Program-made: the position numbers and the translations under genes
Source: Maricaulis sp.
GTDB taxonomy: Bacteria; Pseudomonadota; Alphaproteobacteria; Caulobacterales; Maricaulaceae
Assembly (NCBI RefSeq): GCF_015665295.1
Contig: NZ_JADFAJ010000007.1
Coordinates: 1-64,000, forward strand
Length of the DNA: 64,000 bases
Reading direction: 5' to 3'
Notes under the pieces: model-generated
What the model saw: only the letters and a program-made list of their open reading frames with translations
The model's database searches: none
Told to the model about the DNA's origin: nothing
In this document: piece after piece, positions 62,779 through 64,000 of the stretch
Layout of the letters: every line of letters starts with the position of its first letter
Position numbering within the stretch: position 1 is the stretch's first letter

Positions 62779-63624
62779 TCATGCCTCGGCGAGATAGGCC
62801 TCGCGCAGCGCGCTTGCCAGTGAGCCCGGTTGTCCGTTTGCAATCACATGGTTGTCAATGGAAACCACTGGAGTCACGAAAGACGTCGCCGAGGTCAGGA
62901 AAGCCTCGCGGGCCTCTCTTGCCTCTTGCGGTGTGAAGGCGCGCTCCTCGACTTCCAACCCAAGCTTTTGAGCACATTCGAGAATTCGAGCCCGCGTTAT
63001 GCCATGTAAAATGCCGTGATCGGCCTGACGGGTCAGCAGTTTTCCGGCCTTGGTGACGATCCATGCATTGGTTGAGCTGCCCTCGGTGATGAAGCCGGCG
63101 GCATCGACCTGCCAGGCTTCCACGGCCCCCGCCTCCTGCGCGGCTTGCTTGGCGAGGACATTTGGCAACAGGTTGACGGTTTTGATGTCGCAGCGTGCCC
63201 AGCGCTGATCCGGCACGGTGATCACGGCAATTCCCGCTTCGGCGCGCGCGTCAGCCGCCACGAAATCAAGCCGTTTGCAGGTCAGTACGATCGTTGGCGT
63301 GATGGGGGTTTTCGGGAATGCGTGATCGCGCCGCGCCTGGCCGCGGGAAATCTGCAGATAGACGAGCCCGTTGCGGAGCCGATTGCGGCGCAGAAGTTCG
63401 CATATGACCCGTTCCAGTGCCGGTCGCGTGCGAGGCTCCGGGATCCGCAATTCACCCAGTGACCGTGACAGGCGACTGAAATGCCCGTCTGCATCCATCA
63501 GCTGGCTGTTGCGGACACTCCAGACTTCATAGACCGCATCCGCAAACTGGAAACCGCGGTCCTCGATATGGATGGCGGCATCGCCATGGCGGCAGAAGCG
63601 CCCGTTGACATAGGCATATCGCAT
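62779..63624 (-). CDS. dat: D-amino acid aminotransferase (class IV PLP)
   Basis: 281 residues. Fold-type IV aminotransferase: [29 protein letters not shown] at the start, PLP lysine in [16 protein letters not shown], and [14 protein letters not shown]. Transaminates D-amino acids such as D-alanine, linking D-Ala and D-Glu pools. A branched-chain or 4-amino-4-deoxychorismate lyase function is less likely given the RWARCDIKT pattern. Between trkH and hfq on the same strand. Confidence 0.88.
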   Translation of the reverse strand: MRYAYVNGRFCRHGDAAIHIEDRGFQFADAVYEVWSVRNSQLMDADGHFSRLSRSLGELRIPEPRTRPALERVICELLRRNRLRNGLVYLQISRGQARRDHAFPKTPITPTIVLTCKRLDFVAADARAEAGIAVITVPDQRWARCDIKTVNLLPNVLAKQAAQEAGAVEAWQVDAAGFITEGSSTNAWIVTKAGKLLTRQADHGILHGITRARILECAQKLGLEVEERAFTPQEAREAREAFLTSATSFVTPVVSIDNHVIANGQPGSLASALREAYLAEA

Positions 63625-63634
63625 CGGTTTTTCG

Positions 63635-64000
63635 TCACTTCCTGATGAAAAGCGCCCACACCGCAGCGACAGCGGCGAGCACCTCCAATCGCCCCAGAAT
63701 CATGGCTGAAATAAGGATCGGCTTGCTCTGGTCCGGCACCTGGGTCCAGCTTGCCAAAGGATGCGACTGGTCCAGCAAGGGGCCGATATTCGCGAGCGCC
63801 GCCGTCATCGCCAGGAAGGCATCCTCGAAGCCCAGCCCGGTCGCGGCCAGCGCCATGGTTCCAAGACCGATCGAGGCCACAAAGGCGAGGACATAGGCCC
63901 AGATCCCGACCAGGGCCGTCTCATGCACGCGGCGCCCCCGAAAGCTGACCGGCATGACGCTGCGCGGGTCTGAAAGCACGGCAAGCTCGGCGCCCATGCG
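63635..64000 (-). CDS. trkH: TrkH potassium uptake protein, C-terminal part (runs off right edge)
   Basis: The minus frame is open to the window edge; 121 residues plus stop are seen. They match the end of TrkH: LGFEDAFLAMTAALANIGPLL is the last pore-helix/selectivity region, then SKPILISAMILGRLEVLA and the closing helix. The ATG at 63997 is internal. TrkH forms the ion channel of the Trk potassium uptake system in the inner membrane. Ends 10 bases before dat. Confidence 0.9.
   Translation of the reverse strand, partial: RMGAELAVLSDPRSVMPVSFRGRRVHETALVGIWAYVLAFVASIGLGTMALAATGLGFEDAFLAMTAALANIGPLLDQSHPLASWTQVPDQSKPILISAMILGRLEVLAAVAAVWALFIRK

Overview
The window reads as a continuous piece of chromosome from a G+C-rich alphaproteobacterium. 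The likeliest placement is the Caulobacterales/Maricaulales group (a Maricaulis-like marine prosthecate bacterium); this is inferred from gene content and order, not from a database search. Supporting signs are the trkH-dat-hfq-hflX block facing mazG, recG diverging from sdhE-mfd, the mitochondrial-type complex I accessory subunit (NDUFS4-like), and the rlpA-dacA-tmk-holB-tatD-MBL run. I see no IS element, prophage, CRISPR array or rRNA. Four tRNA genes are present: Glu-TTC, Pro-TGG, Arg-TCT and Ser-TGA.

Layout: 0-6 kb holds the end of an ABC exporter, a class I PHA synthase with a KPP-repeat tail, a small lipoprotein, and glpX-recJ. 6-9.5 kb holds three tRNAs, a divergent QueD-like protein, a tandem cold-shock-domain protein with a long leader, a DUF192 protein and the complex I subunit. 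9.6-12.6 kb is a sulfur amino acid operon on the minus strand (cysK-like, sseA, metC). 12.7-20 kb holds DUF6134, photolyase, kdsA, a DUF3089 protein lacking its nucleophile, DUF502 and recG. 20-26.5 kb holds sdhE-mfd, a degenerate REC-REC-GGDEF protein and a CaiB-family CoA transferase. 26.5-30.3 kb holds a pentapeptide-repeat protein, a WYL regulator and a YihY membrane protein. 30.3-36 kb holds scoAB and an RND pump with its adaptor. 36.1-37.4 kb is an orphan gene of visibly lower G+C. 37.4-42 kb is a tryptophan/kynurenine operon (kynA-kynB-kynU) followed by a stand-alone Lrp-type ligand-binding domain and sdaA. 42-49 kb holds HupE-like, an M2 peptidase, a BLUF photoreceptor, DUF188, an M14 carboxypeptidase, a DoxX-like protein and msrQ-msrP. 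49-54 kb holds a Tsx-like outer-membrane protein, a three-gene amidoligase-type cluster, and a decayed ORF beside tRNA-Ser. 54-64 kb is cell wall and replication housekeeping, mazG, and the hflX-hfq-dat-trkH block.

The most interesting part is 50.0-53.5 kb. It encodes a GNAT/carbon-nitrogen hydrolase fusion, a second GNAT and a RimK-type ATP-grasp ligase with an RLAN-like N-terminal domain, which together look like a peptide or metabolite modification pathway of unknown product. Two of the three genes carry what look like lesions: an in-frame TAG in the first, and a frameshift within the first ten codons of the third, whose ancestral GTG start is still visible overlapping the preceding stop codon. 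The cluster is therefore either newly decaying or carries sequence errors. Second in interest is the 446-residue orphan at 36.1 kb. Other points are repeated use of a shared CTAG by convergent genes, a degenerate copy of the tRNA-Arg 3' end, and several family members that lack canonical active-site residues.
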